NCBI GenBank assembly: GCA_038133505.1
Contig: JAYPTI010000048.1
Coordinates: forward strand, 1-19,155
Length of the DNA: 19,155 bases
Origin: JAYQUR01 sp038133505
GTDB taxonomy: Bacteria; Pseudomonadota; Alphaproteobacteria; MPNO01; UBA830
Direction: 5' to 3'
Shown here piece by piece: positions 8,067 to 15,209 of the stretch; position 1 is the first letter of the stretch; the number at the start of each line of letters is the position of its first letter. The notes beneath the pieces are model-generated. The model worked only from the letters and a program-made list of their open reading frames with translations. It did not search any database and had not been told where the DNA came from. Both the position numbers and the translations under genes were made by a program.

Positions 8067-8650
8067 TCGGGGCGTGCTCCGTCCGGCGCGTCCATGTGGC
8101 GGAGGCCCGATCGCAGGTAGTCGTAGCCGGTCACCAGCGTGATCGCCGCGGCCGCCCACAGGAACCCCTCGCCGATCAGCCGGACCGGGATGTCCGCCGG
8201 GATCGTCGGGTGCGCCGCGTCGCCGACGATCAGCACCGGCAGCGCGACCATCTGGATCGTCGTCTTCCACTTGGCCAGCGTGCTGACGGGAAGGCCGACG
8301 CTGCGCCCGGCGAGGTATTCCCGCAGACCGGAAACCAGTATCTCGCGGCACAGGATGACCACGGCCGGGACGATGGAAATCCCTGAAATCTGTCCGAAAC
8401 CCACCATCATCAGCAACGCCGCGGCGACCAGCAGCTTGTCGGCGACCGGGTCGAGGAAACGGCCGAAATCCGACAGCTCGTTGCGCGTCCGCGCAAGATA
8501 GCCGTCGAAGAAATCGGTGATCGCGGCGGCGACGAACACGCCGCAGGCGAGCCACTGGCCGGCGGCGCTCTCGAGAAAGAAGAACGCGACGAACAGCGGG
8601 ATGACCGCGACGCGCATCAGCGTCAGCGCATTGGGCAGCGTCAGCTCCAT
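8063..8650 (-). CDS. pgsA: CDP-diacylglycerol-glycerol-3-phosphate 3-phosphatidyltransferase
   Basis: An integral membrane enzyme making phosphatidylglycerophosphate, the precursor of phosphatidylglycerol and cardiolipin. The 195-residue protein begins MELTLPNALTLMRVAVIPLFV. It carries the CDP-alcohol phosphotransferase motif as DGYLAR followed by DFGRFLDPVADK, with all the metal-binding aspartates present. Several hydrophobic segments can be seen, at about residues 12-30, 34-46, 73-85, 92-106, 134-143 and 160-175. It starts 12 bp after the uvrC stop and overlaps mobB by 4 nt, so it is part of the operon. The uvrC-pgsA pairing is common in proteobacteria. Confidence 0.95.
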   Translation of the reverse strand: MELTLPNALTLMRVAVIPLFVAFFFLESAAGQWLACGVFVAAAITDFFDGYLARTRNELSDFGRFLDPVADKLLVAAALLMMVGFGQISGISIVPAVVILCREILVSGLREYLAGRSVGLPVSTLAKWKTTIQMVALPVLIVGDAAHPTIPADIPVRLIGEGFLWAAAAITLVTGYDYLRSGLRHMDAPDGARPE

Positions 8651-8662
8651 GCCGCGCGTCCC

Positions 8663-10534
8663 TCAGGCATCGGTATGGAAGTGGTCATAAATCCTCTTCG
8701 CCACCGTCGTGCTGATCCCTTCGACCTTCTCCAGGTCCGCCAGTCCGGCCCGCGCCACGCTCGCGGCGGAGCCGAAATGATTAAGCAGCGCGCGCTTGCG
8801 TTTCGCGCCGATACCGTCGATCTCGTCGATCGCCGAGCGTTCGATCGCCTTGCTGCGGCGGTTCCGGTGGCTGCCGATGGCGAACCGGTGGGCCTCGTCG
8901 CGCAGCCGCTGCATGAAATACAAGATAGGGTCCTGTAACGGCAAGGAAAACGGGCTGCGGTCGGGCATGTAGAAGCGCTCGCGACCGGCGTTCCGGTCCG
9001 GCCCCTTGGCGATCGAGACGATCGGCTGGTCGGTGATGCCGAGCTCGTCGAAAACCTCCATCGCGACCGAGAGCTGGCCCTGGCCGCCGTCGATGATCAC
9101 GAGATCTGGCCAGGTGCCGCCCTCGCGGTCCGGGTCCTCGCGCAGCGCGCGGCCGAAGCGGCGCGTCAGCACCTCGCGCATCATGCCGTAATCGTCGCCC
9201 GGCGCGATCTCCTTGCTGCGGATGTTGAAGCGCCGGTAGGCGTTCTTCTCCAGCCCCTCCGGGCCCGAGACGACCATGGCGCCGAGCGCGTTGGTGCCCG
9301 ATATGTGGCTGTTGTCGTATATCTCGATCCGCTGCGGCGGCCCGTCGAGGCCGAGCGCGTCTGCGACGCCGTCGAGCAGCTTCCGCTGCGCGCTGCTCTC
9401 CGACAGGCGCCTGACCAGCGCCTCGCGCGCGTTCGCGACCGCGCTGTCCATCAGCTGGCGCCGCGTGCCGCGCTGCGGCCGCGAGACCGACACCTTGCGT
9501 TCGGCGCGCACGGAAAGCGCCTCGGCGACCAGCGCCTCGTTGGGCAGGTCGTGGCTCACCAGCACGGTCGTCGGCGGCCGCTTGTCGATATAGAACTGGC
9601 CGACGAAGGCTTCGAGCACCTCCTCGGGCGGAATCGTGCGGGCATGGCTCGGGTAGTAGGTTCGGTTGCCGTAGTTCTGGCCGGCCCGGTAGAAGAACAC
9701 CTCGATGCAGGTGTTGCCGCCTTCCTGATGGGCGGCGATCACGTCGGCCTCGCCCAGCGACTCCACGTTGATGCCCTGGCGCGCCTGGATCTGGGTCAGC
9801 GCCCGGATGCGGTCGCGGTAGATCGCCGCCGTCTCGAAATCGAGCGCATCGCTCGCTTCTTCCATGCGCTTCGACAGGGTGCGCTGCAGGTCGCGGCTCT
9901 CGCCGCTGAGGAAGGAGCGCGTCTGTTCGACGATCTCGTCGTAGTCCTCGCGCTCGATCAGGCCCACGCAGGGCGCGGTGCAGCGCTTGATCTGGTACTG
10001 GAGGCAGGGCCGCGTGCGGCTCGCGAAGATGCTGTCGGAGCAGTTCCGCAGCGGAAACACCTTCTGCAGCGTGTTGAGCGTCCGGTTGACCGCGCCGGCG
10101 GACGCGAACGGGCCGAAATACTCGCCCTTGGCGTTCCGCGCGCCGCGGTGCTTGACGAGCTGCGCCCAGTCGGTGCCGGTCCGCAGCAGGATGAACGGGA
10201 ACGACTTGTCGTCGCGCAGGATGATGTTGTAGCGCGGCTTGAGCTCCTTGATCAGGTTGCTTTCCAGCAGCAGCGCTTCCGCTTCGGTATGGGTCGTGAC
10301 GACGACCAGATCCACCGTCTGCGCCACCATCATGCGCAGCCGCTCGGGCAGGCGCGCGGGGCGGGCGTAGGCGGCGACGCGTTTCTTCAGGCTGCGCGCC
10401 TTGCCCACGTACAGCGGCTTGCCGGTCTCGTCGAGCATCCGGTAGACGCCCGGACCCGACGGCAGCAGCCGCAGCCGCGCCGCGATCAGCTCTGCGCCGG
10501 AAAGCCGGTCGTCCGCCTTCGTTTCGGAATTCAT
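8663..10534 (-). CDS. uvrC: UvrABC excinuclease subunit C
   Basis: Makes the 3' and 5' incisions flanking DNA damage after UvrB loading. The 623-residue protein contains a GIY-YIG nuclease domain (GVYRMLDETGKPLYVGKA, about residues 29-46), a UVR motif (residues 218-252), an RNase H-like nuclease domain (IEIYDNSHISG, LVIIDGGQGQL), and C-terminal helix-hairpin-helix motifs (IDGIGAKRKRALLNHFG). Cys164, Cys176, Cys184 and Cys188 have the same spacing as the four cysteines reported to bind an Fe-S cluster in E. coli UvrC. It leads the minus-strand operon. A 9-bp hairpin abuts the start codon and no Shine-Dalgarno sequence is visible. No GTTC-N7-GTTC LexA box was seen upstream. Confidence 0.97.
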   Translation of the reverse strand: MNSETKADDRLSGAELIAARLRLLPSGPGVYRMLDETGKPLYVGKARSLKKRVAAYARPARLPERLRMMVAQTVDLVVVTTHTEAEALLLESNLIKELKPRYNIILRDDKSFPFILLRTGTDWAQLVKHRGARNAKGEYFGPFASAGAVNRTLNTLQKVFPLRNCSDSIFASRTRPCLQYQIKRCTAPCVGLIEREDYDEIVEQTRSFLSGESRDLQRTLSKRMEEASDALDFETAAIYRDRIRALTQIQARQGINVESLGEADVIAAHQEGGNTCIEVFFYRAGQNYGNRTYYPSHARTIPPEEVLEAFVGQFYIDKRPPTTVLVSHDLPNEALVAEALSVRAERKVSVSRPQRGTRRQLMDSAVANAREALVRRLSESSAQRKLLDGVADALGLDGPPQRIEIYDNSHISGTNALGAMVVSGPEGLEKNAYRRFNIRSKEIAPGDDYGMMREVLTRRFGRALREDPDREGGTWPDLVIIDGGQGQLSVAMEVFDELGITDQPIVSIAKGPDRNAGRERFYMPDRSPFSLPLQDPILYFMQRLRDEAHRFAIGSHRNRRSKAIERSAIDEIDGIGAKRKRALLNHFGSAASVARAGLADLEKVEGISTTVAKRIYDHFHTDA

Positions 10535-10561
10535 GGCCGAATACTACAGTAATATTCGGCC
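10535..10561. promoter_or_regulatory. Hairpin abutting the uvrC start codon
   Basis: A perfect inverted repeat with 9-bp arms (GGCCGAATA at 10535-10543, TATTCGGCC at 10553-10561) and a 9-base loop. It ends one base before the uvrC ATG, in the space where a ribosome site would be. In RNA it could restrict initiation. In DNA it could be an operator or lie within the uvrC promoter. Confidence 0.5.
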
Positions 10562-10621
10562 GGCCGGGACCTCGGACCTGCGCGGCGGGCGGGTCGAATC
10601 GACGGCCGTACGGCGTTTTCC

Positions 10622-10656
10622 TTATCCACCGAATCTGTGGATAACCCTGTCGATAA
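10622..10656. promoter_or_regulatory. DnaA-box-like cluster
   Basis: Three 9-mers lie in 35 bp. They are TTATCCACC (10622-10630, plus strand, 8 of 9), a perfect TTATCCACA on the minus strand (10636-10644), and TTATCGACA on the minus strand (10648-10656, 8 of 9). The first two form an 8-bp palindrome with a GANTC site (GAATC, 10631-10635) in its 7-base spacer. The motif is seen directly. DnaA binding is inferred from the consensus. Confidence 0.6.
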
Positions 10657-10778
10657 AGGAGAAATTCGGACGATTGACCTTATTGACATTCCGCAGGCCT
10701 TCCGGCTAACCCAGCTGCGAGATACGGTATAAGTATTTGAAATATTGATATAAATTTGGTCTTCGCCCTGAGTCGTCC

Positions 10779-10816
10779 GTTAAGGCATTGTTAATTTAAG
10801 GTTAAATTTCAATTAC
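10779..10816 (-). promoter_or_regulatory. Tandem CtrA-type binding sites
   Basis: Two overlapping perfect GTTAA-N7-TTAA matches (10779-10794 and 10790-10805), the reverse complement of the CtrA consensus TTAA-N7-TTAAC, are followed by a near-match (10801-10816, TTAC in the second half). Half-sites recur every 11 bp, close to one helical turn. A further GTTAAC lies at 10821-10826. The array is 75 bp or more past the folB stop and about 245 bp upstream of uvrC. Confidence 0.6.
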
Positions 10817-10891
10817 ATCGGTTAACGCCGTGCGATGTGCACAACTGCCGGCGTATTCATTCAGTCAGGCGCGCGGGCTTTACTTGGTTAT

Positions 10892-11296
10892 TCAGTTGGT
10901 GCGCTCGATTTCAACGCCGACACTGGCCGCGTCGGAAAACACGTCGAGTTTTTCTACGCGGACGCGGGCCGAAAGCACGTCCGGTTCGGCCAGACACAGC
11001 GCCGCGACTCGCTCCGCCAGCGTTTCGACCAGATTGACGTGTCCCGCAGACGCAAGCGCCCGGACTTTCGTGATCACGTCTTCGTAGCACAGGACGTTGG
11101 ACAGGCGGTCGTCGACCGGGTGCGCGGATTCCGCCACGGAAAGATCGAGATTGATCCGGACGCGCTGCGTGCCGTCCTTTTCGTGCCGGTGGACGCCGAT
11201 CAGGCAGTCGAGCACCAGGTCGGTGACGAAGACGCGCCGGACGCCGGGCGCGGTGTCGTGCGCGGGCGCGGCAAAGGCGGTTCGGTTGACTGTCAT
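10892..11296 (-). CDS. folB: Dihydroneopterin aldolase
   Basis: Cleaves dihydroneopterin to 6-hydroxymethyl-dihydropterin and glycolaldehyde in folate synthesis. The 134-residue protein has an extension of about 20 residues before the core. Motifs are VFVTDLVLDCLIGVHRHEKDG with Glu39, RINLDLSV, NVLCYEDV, GHVNLVETLAERVA with Glu91, and VRVEKLDVF with Lys116, matching the catalytic Glu and Lys of the family. AGGAG lies about 14 bases before the ATG. It sits 31 bp downstream of the pteridine-reductase-like gene on the same strand, so the two are probably co-transcribed and work on related pterins. The 7,8-dihydromonapterin epimerase FolX is a paralogue, but folB fits better. Confidence 0.9.
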   Translation of the reverse strand: MTVNRTAFAAPAHDTAPGVRRVFVTDLVLDCLIGVHRHEKDGTQRVRINLDLSVAESAHPVDDRLSNVLCYEDVITKVRALASAGHVNLVETLAERVAALCLAEPDVLSARVRVEKLDVFSDAASVGVEIERTN

Positions 11297-11327
11297 GTCG
11301 GTCTCTTGCTCCTGACGTCCGGCTGGC

Positions 11328-12131
11328 TCATTCCTCGACCGGGTTCCCGCCGGGGCCCGGGTGATCCCACCCGAGATGCTGTCCGCCGTCGAGGGCGATC
11401 ATCTGTCCGGTCATCGACGGCGAGGCGAGTATATAGCGAACCCCGTTCGCGATCTCCTCGGGCGTCGCGCCATGGCCCAGCGGCACGCGCGCCGCCTGGC
11501 GCGCGAACTGCTCTTCGGTCTGGCGCGGGCTCGGAAGCGTCGGGCCCGGCCCGATCGCGTTCACCCGGATCGAGGGCGCGAGCGACAGCGCGAGGTTCTG
11601 CGTCAGCGCCCACAGCGCCGACTTGCTGACGGAATAGGAGAGGAAGCCCGGCGACACGTTGGCCGCGCGCTGGTCGACGATGTTGACGATGTTGCCCTCC
11701 GCGCCCGGCGGCAGGCCGGCCGCCATCGCCTGCGACAGCAGCACGGGCGCCCAGAGATTCGTCTCCATGTGCCCGTCCCAGCTCTCGCGGCTGACGGTGG
11801 CGAGCTCGTCCCGTTCGAACAGCGAGGCGTTGTTGACGAGGCACGTTACGGGGCCGGCCGCGTCGGCGGCGGACGCCATCATCCGCGCGCACGCCCCGTC
11901 GTCGCGCAGGTCGCCGGCCACGACATAGGCCGTTCCGCCGGCGGCCGCGACCTCGTCCAGCAACGCTCCCGCGTCGGGCCCCGGTTCGCGGACGTGAATG
12001 CCCACGGTCCAGCCGTCGCCTGCAAGTGCGAGGGCAATCGCCCGGCCGATGCGCTGGCGGGCGCCGGTGACGAGCGCGTTCGCGCCTTTCGATCCGGGAG
12101 GAGACGATGTCATTGGGCGAAAATGGGCCAT
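11328..12131 (-). CDS. SDR-family pteridine reductase-like protein (PTR1/FolM type)
   Basis: A 267-residue short-chain dehydrogenase. The NADPH-binding loop is TGARQRIG (residues 22-29), an arginine-containing form that marks pteridine reductases rather than the usual TGxxxGIG. NNAS is at 100-103. The catalytic residues appear as Asp153, Tyr166 and Lys170, with Asp replacing the usual Ser at the 13-residue spacing seen in PTR1 (Asp181/Tyr194/Lys198). The C-terminus is TGQMIALDGGQHLGW. Reduction of a dihydropterin or dihydrofolate is the likely role, supported by folB lying 31 bp downstream. The start could instead be Met7. Neither start has a clear ribosome site. A GC hairpin (12167-12184) lies just upstream. 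Confidence 0.82.
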   Translation of the reverse strand: MAHFRPMTSSPPGSKGANALVTGARQRIGRAIALALAGDGWTVGIHVREPGPDAGALLDEVAAAGGTAYVVAGDLRDDGACARMMASAADAAGPVTCLVNNASLFERDELATVSRESWDGHMETNLWAPVLLSQAMAAGLPPGAEGNIVNIVDQRAANVSPGFLSYSVSKSALWALTQNLALSLAPSIRVNAIGPGPTLPSPRQTEEQFARQAARVPLGHGATPEEIANGVRYILASPSMTGQMIALDGGQHLGWDHPGPGGNPVEE

Positions 12132-12166
12132 CCGGCCCGGCTGTTCAAGCCGCCGCCGGTCGCGGT

Positions 12167-12184
12167 GCCGCGCTCAGGCGCGGC
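12167..12184. repeat. GC-rich hairpin over the antiporter stop codon
   Basis: Perfect 7-bp arms (GCCGCGC and GCGCGGC) close a 4-base loop that contains part of the antiporter stop codon. No T-run follows, so an intrinsic terminator is unlikely. It could slow transcription or protect the transcript end between antiporter and SDR gene. In such GC-rich DNA it could also be chance. Confidence 0.3.
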
Positions 12185-13139
12185 CGCTGATTCCGAGGAA
12201 GTGGGCCAGCAGGTAGCCGCCGTAGGCAAGCAGCAGGATCAGGCCCTCGAACCGGCCGACGCGGAGGCCGGTGATCATGAAGGGAATCATGATCGCGGTG
12301 GCGCCCAGCATCGCCCACAGGTCGAAACTGATGATCTTTTCCGAGAACGGCAGCGGCGCGAACAGCGAGGTCAGTCCGGCGATGCCGAACAGGTTGAACA
12401 TGTTGCTGCCGATGATGTTGCCCACGCAGACGTCGGAGTGCCCGCGGCAGGCCGCCACGATGGACGTCGCAAGCTCGGGCAGCGACGTGCCGAGCGCGAC
12501 CAGCGTCAGGCCGATCACTTCTTCGGGAACGCCGAAGTCGCGGGCGAGCGTCGTCGCGCCCGTCACCAGCCATTCCGCGCCGACGACGACGGCAAAGAGG
12601 CCTGCGACGACGATCAGCGCGACGTTCAGCGTCCGCAGGGGAACTTCGGAGATCTCCTCGGCTTCCTCCTTGTGAAGCTCGGCCACCGCATCGTTCGTCT
12701 TGCTGTCGTGCCAGATCGTGAACCCGATATAGGCCGTGAGCACGGCGAGCATCAGCGCGCCCTGCCACCAGAGAAGCCAGCCCGTCATGCCGACGCCCAC
12801 GAAGATCACCGTGGCGCCCGACATGCAGGCCATGTCGCGGGTCACGGCCCTGGGGTGCACGGCGACGGGCATGATCATCGCGGCGATGCCGAGGATAAGC
12901 AGGATATTGGCGATGTTGCTGCCGATGACGTTGCCGATCGCGAGACCGGGCGCGTCGACCAGCGCGGCGTTGACGCTGACCACCATTTCGGGAAGCGACG
13001 TGCCGAAGCCGACGATCGTCAGGCCGACGATCAGCGGCGACACACCGAGCCGGTGCGCCAGCGAGACCGAGCCGCGAACGACGGCCTCGCCGCCGATAAG
13101 GAGCAGCGCGAAGCCGGCAGCAATCAAAACATAAGTCAT
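12174..13139 (-). CDS. Calcium/sodium antiporter (CaCA family)
   Basis: A 321-residue inner-membrane exchanger of the YrbG-like CaCA family, expected to export Ca2+ in exchange for Na+ or H+. The two inverted alpha repeats are clear: GFGTSLPEMVVSVNAA with GNVIGSNIANILLILG near the N-terminus, and ALGTSLPELATSIVAA with GNIIGSNMFNLFGIAG in the second half. The linker between them is acidic (AELHKEEAEEISEV) and probably cytoplasmic. About ten hydrophobic segments are present. I chose the ATG at 13139 because the open frame upstream reads as arginine-rich non-membrane sequence, while MTYVLIAAGFALLLIGGE is a normal start for the family. It may be co-transcribed with the SDR gene 42 bp downstream. 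Confidence 0.93.
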   Translation of the reverse strand: MTYVLIAAGFALLLIGGEAVVRGSVSLAHRLGVSPLIVGLTIVGFGTSLPEMVVSVNAALVDAPGLAIGNVIGSNIANILLILGIAAMIMPVAVHPRAVTRDMACMSGATVIFVGVGMTGWLLWWQGALMLAVLTAYIGFTIWHDSKTNDAVAELHKEEAEEISEVPLRTLNVALIVVAGLFAVVVGAEWLVTGATTLARDFGVPEEVIGLTLVALGTSLPELATSIVAACRGHSDVCVGNIIGSNMFNLFGIAGLTSLFAPLPFSEKIISFDLWAMLGATAIMIPFMITGLRVGRFEGLILLLAYGGYLLAHFLGISGRA

Positions 13140-13263
13140 TCGACAGATACGTCGGCGTCTACTTGTTGCGTGTGACCGAAGGCAGCCCCCGTCGGTCGGA
13201 ATTTCCCAACCCCCTTCGCCGCCGGTCGCCATATCTGGACGCCGGTAACCGTCGGCAAAGCTA

Positions 13264-13310
13264 GCAGGTAATATGGTATCGATTAACTTGTTTACCAGTT
13301 CCTTACCTGC
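13264..13310. promoter_or_regulatory. Nested inverted repeats in the antiporter-kef divergent gap
   Basis: The 255-bp divergent gap (13140-13394) holds GCAGGTAA (13264-13271) facing TTACCTGC (13303-13310), a perfect 8-bp inverted repeat 31 bases apart. Inside it, TGGTA (13274-13278) faces TACCA (13293-13297). The segment is locally AT-rich. It is a candidate shared operator for the antiporter and kef promoters. I could not assign a regulator or clear -10/-35 boxes. Nothing else was recognised in this gap. Confidence 0.4.
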
Positions 13311-13394
13311 GTTTCTCCCGGATTGCTTGGCCAAACTGCCGTCCGACGGTTAAGTTGCTCGGCAAGGGGTCCCGCCAGCAGCAATACAGGGCGA

Positions 13395-15149
13395 ATGCAC
13401 GACGTCTCTTTTCTTGCCGAAACGCTGATCTTTCTGATCGCGGCGGTCGTCGTTGCCCCGGTTTTCCAGCGTTTGCGCTCGAGTCTGGTCCTCGGGTACC
13501 TGGTCGCCGGCGTCATCATCGGCCCCGGCATCCTGGCGCTGGTCAGCGGCTCCAAGTCCGTCCACAACATCGCCGAGCTGGGCGTCGTATTTCTTTTGTT
13601 CACGGTCGGTCTCGAGCTCAATGTCGACCGTCTGCGGCTGATCCGGAACCAGATCTTCGGGCTCGGCACGGCGCAGGTCGTCCTCACGACGCTGGTCATC
13701 GCGCTGATCGCATGGGGGGCGGGCTTCACCGTCGAGGCGGCGGTGATCGTGGGCGGCGGTCTCGCGCTGTCCTCGACCGCGGTCGTCCTCCAGCTGCTGT
13801 CCGAGCGCGGCGAGCTCGCCTCGCGGCGCGGCCGTCTCGCCTTCGCCGTCCTTCTGTTGCAGGACCTCGCCGTCGTGCCGCTGCTGGCGCTGGTGCCGGT
13901 GCTGGCGGGCGGCGATCACGGCTCGACCGGATCGGTGCTGCTCACGCTGCTCAAGGCGACGCTGGCGCTCGCCGGCGTCGCGATCGTCGGCCGGCTGGTC
14001 CTGCGGCCGCTGTTCCGCGTCATCGCGGTCGGGCGCAGCGCCGAGCTGTTCGCCGCCGTCACGCTCGCCGTCCTCCTGGGCATGAGCTGGATGACCGCGA
14101 CCATGGGCCTCTCGCTCGCCATCGGCGGATTTCTTACGGGCATCCTGCTGGCGGAGACCGAATACAGGCATCAGGTCGCGGCGGACATCCAGCCGTTCCG
14201 CGGCCTGCTGCTCGGCCTGTTCTTCATGACGGTCGGCATCGGTCTCGACCTCGGCGTCATCGCCGATAACGCCCTGCTGCTGCTCGGCATGGTCGTCGGG
14301 CTGATCGCGCTCAAGACCGCGATCATCTTCGGGCTGTGCCACGCGACCGGCGCGTCGAACGGCGTCAGCGTCAATACGGCGCTGGTGCTCGGCTAGGCGG
14401 GCGAATTCGGTTTCGTCCTGTTCGCGCTGGCCGGCGAGGCCGACCTGATACAGCGGCGCGACGCGACCATCCTCGCCGCCGCCATCGCGCTGTCGATGGC
14501 GGTCACGCCGCTGCTCGCGTTCGTCGGCAGCCGGCTGCACAACTATCTGGAGGCGCAGCTCGCCGATACCAGCGACGACATGCGGGCCGAGAGCGCCGAC
14601 CTCAAGGACCATGTCATCGTCGCCGGGTTCGGCCGCGTCGGCCAGTCGGTCGTGAAGACGCTGGCGGCGGCCAACATTCCCTACGTCGCCGTCGAGTTCG
14701 AGCCGACCCGCGTCGCCGAGGCGCGCGCGCAGGGCCTGTCGGTCTATTTCGGCGATGCGAGCCGGGTCGAGGTGCTGGAGGCGCTCGGCGCCGACCGGGC
14801 GCGGGCCGCGGTCATCATCATCGACAACGCCATCGCCGCGGAGCGCGCCGTGAACCTGCTGCATCGCCGCTTTCCCCGGCTCGAGATCTTCGTCCGCGCC
14901 CGCGACAACGCCCACAAGCGGCGCCTGAACGAGGCCGGCGCCAGCGGCATCGTGCACGAGACCTACGAGCTCAGCCTCCATCTCGGCGAGCAGGTCATGC
15001 GCGGTTACGGCACGCCGTCCGACCGGATCCAGGAAATCATCCGCGAGCACCGCGCCGACGACTACGCGCTGCTGTCGGACGTCATCCTGCCGAAGACGGA
15101 AGGTGATCCGAAGAAATCCCAGAACGGCGACAGCGGTCCAGCCGCATGA
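13395..15149 (+). pseudogene. KefB/KefC-type cation:proton antiporter interrupted by an in-frame TAG
   Basis: Encodes a CPA2-family monovalent cation/H+ antiporter fused to a C-terminal RCK (TrkA-N) domain, but TAG at 14394-14396 interrupts it at codon 334. The first part has the Kef hallmarks LGYLVAGVIIGPG, ELGVVFLLFTVGLEL, GGGLALSSTAVVLQLL and LLLQDLAVVPLLALVP, with about ten hydrophobic segments. The same frame then continues without any shift as AGEFGFVLFALAGEADL, more membrane sequence, and HVIVAGFGRVGQSVVKTL (Rossmann NAD-binding loop, from about codon 406). The family normally has Gln before (A/G)GEFGFV, so CAG to TAG is the simplest explanation. The full length would be 584 residues. 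I chose the ATG at 13395 (MHDVSFLAETLIFL). It may be a nonsense allele, a sequencing error, or a readthrough gene. Confidence 0.85.
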
Positions 15150-15171
15150 CTTTCGAAGCGACGGACGGTAC

Positions 15172-15189
15172 AGAAACTTATCGGTTTCT
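15172..15189. terminator. Weak hairpin between convergent genes
   Basis: AGAAAC and GTTTCT form a 6-bp inverted repeat with a 6-base loop in the 60-bp gap between the convergent kef and Sel1 genes. The stem is AT-rich and no clear T-run follows. A bidirectional terminator role is suggested by position only. Confidence 0.25.
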
Positions 15190-15209
15190 AGTTCGCCTCA
15201 TGCGCTGAG

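Larger units (their letters stand above)
10535..10891. other. AT-rich non-coding gap with DnaA, GANTC and CtrA motifs
   Basis: This 357-bp gap between folB and uvrC (both minus strand) is the longest non-coding stretch. I found no supportable gene in it. From low to high coordinate it holds the uvrC-proximal hairpin, a cluster of DnaA-box-like 9-mers (10622-10656, plus a weak TTATTGACA at 10680-10688), an AT-rich tract (about 10720-10830) in an otherwise GC-rich window, three GANTC methylation sites (10596, 10631, 10770) and a tandem CtrA-type array (10779-10816). The combination resembles alphaproteobacterial replication origins or cell-cycle-controlled promoters. Classic origin neighbours such as hemE, dnaA, dnaN, parAB or mnmG are absent, so origin function is unproven. 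Confidence 0.55.

Noticed and set aside
11361..13175. A 604-codon plus-strand frame over the SDR and antiporter genes
   Set aside because: Shadow of two real minus-strand genes. The translation is Arg/Asp/His-rich and resembles no protein family I know.
13140..13334. An N-terminal extension of the antiporter of about 65 residues
   Set aside because: The extension is hydrophilic and Arg-rich, lies over the likely divergent promoter region, and homologues begin at the MTYVL-type start.
13350..15050. A 566-codon minus-strand frame antisense to kef, open across the amber codon
   Set aside because: Composition is typical of an antisense shadow. The plus-strand Kef domains are unmistakable on both sides of the TAG.
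14496..15149. A separate 217-codon gene restarting after the kef amber codon
   Set aside because: The ATG has no ribosome site, falls inside a membrane segment, and the frame is the direct continuation of the upstream Kef sequence, so one interrupted gene is the better reading.
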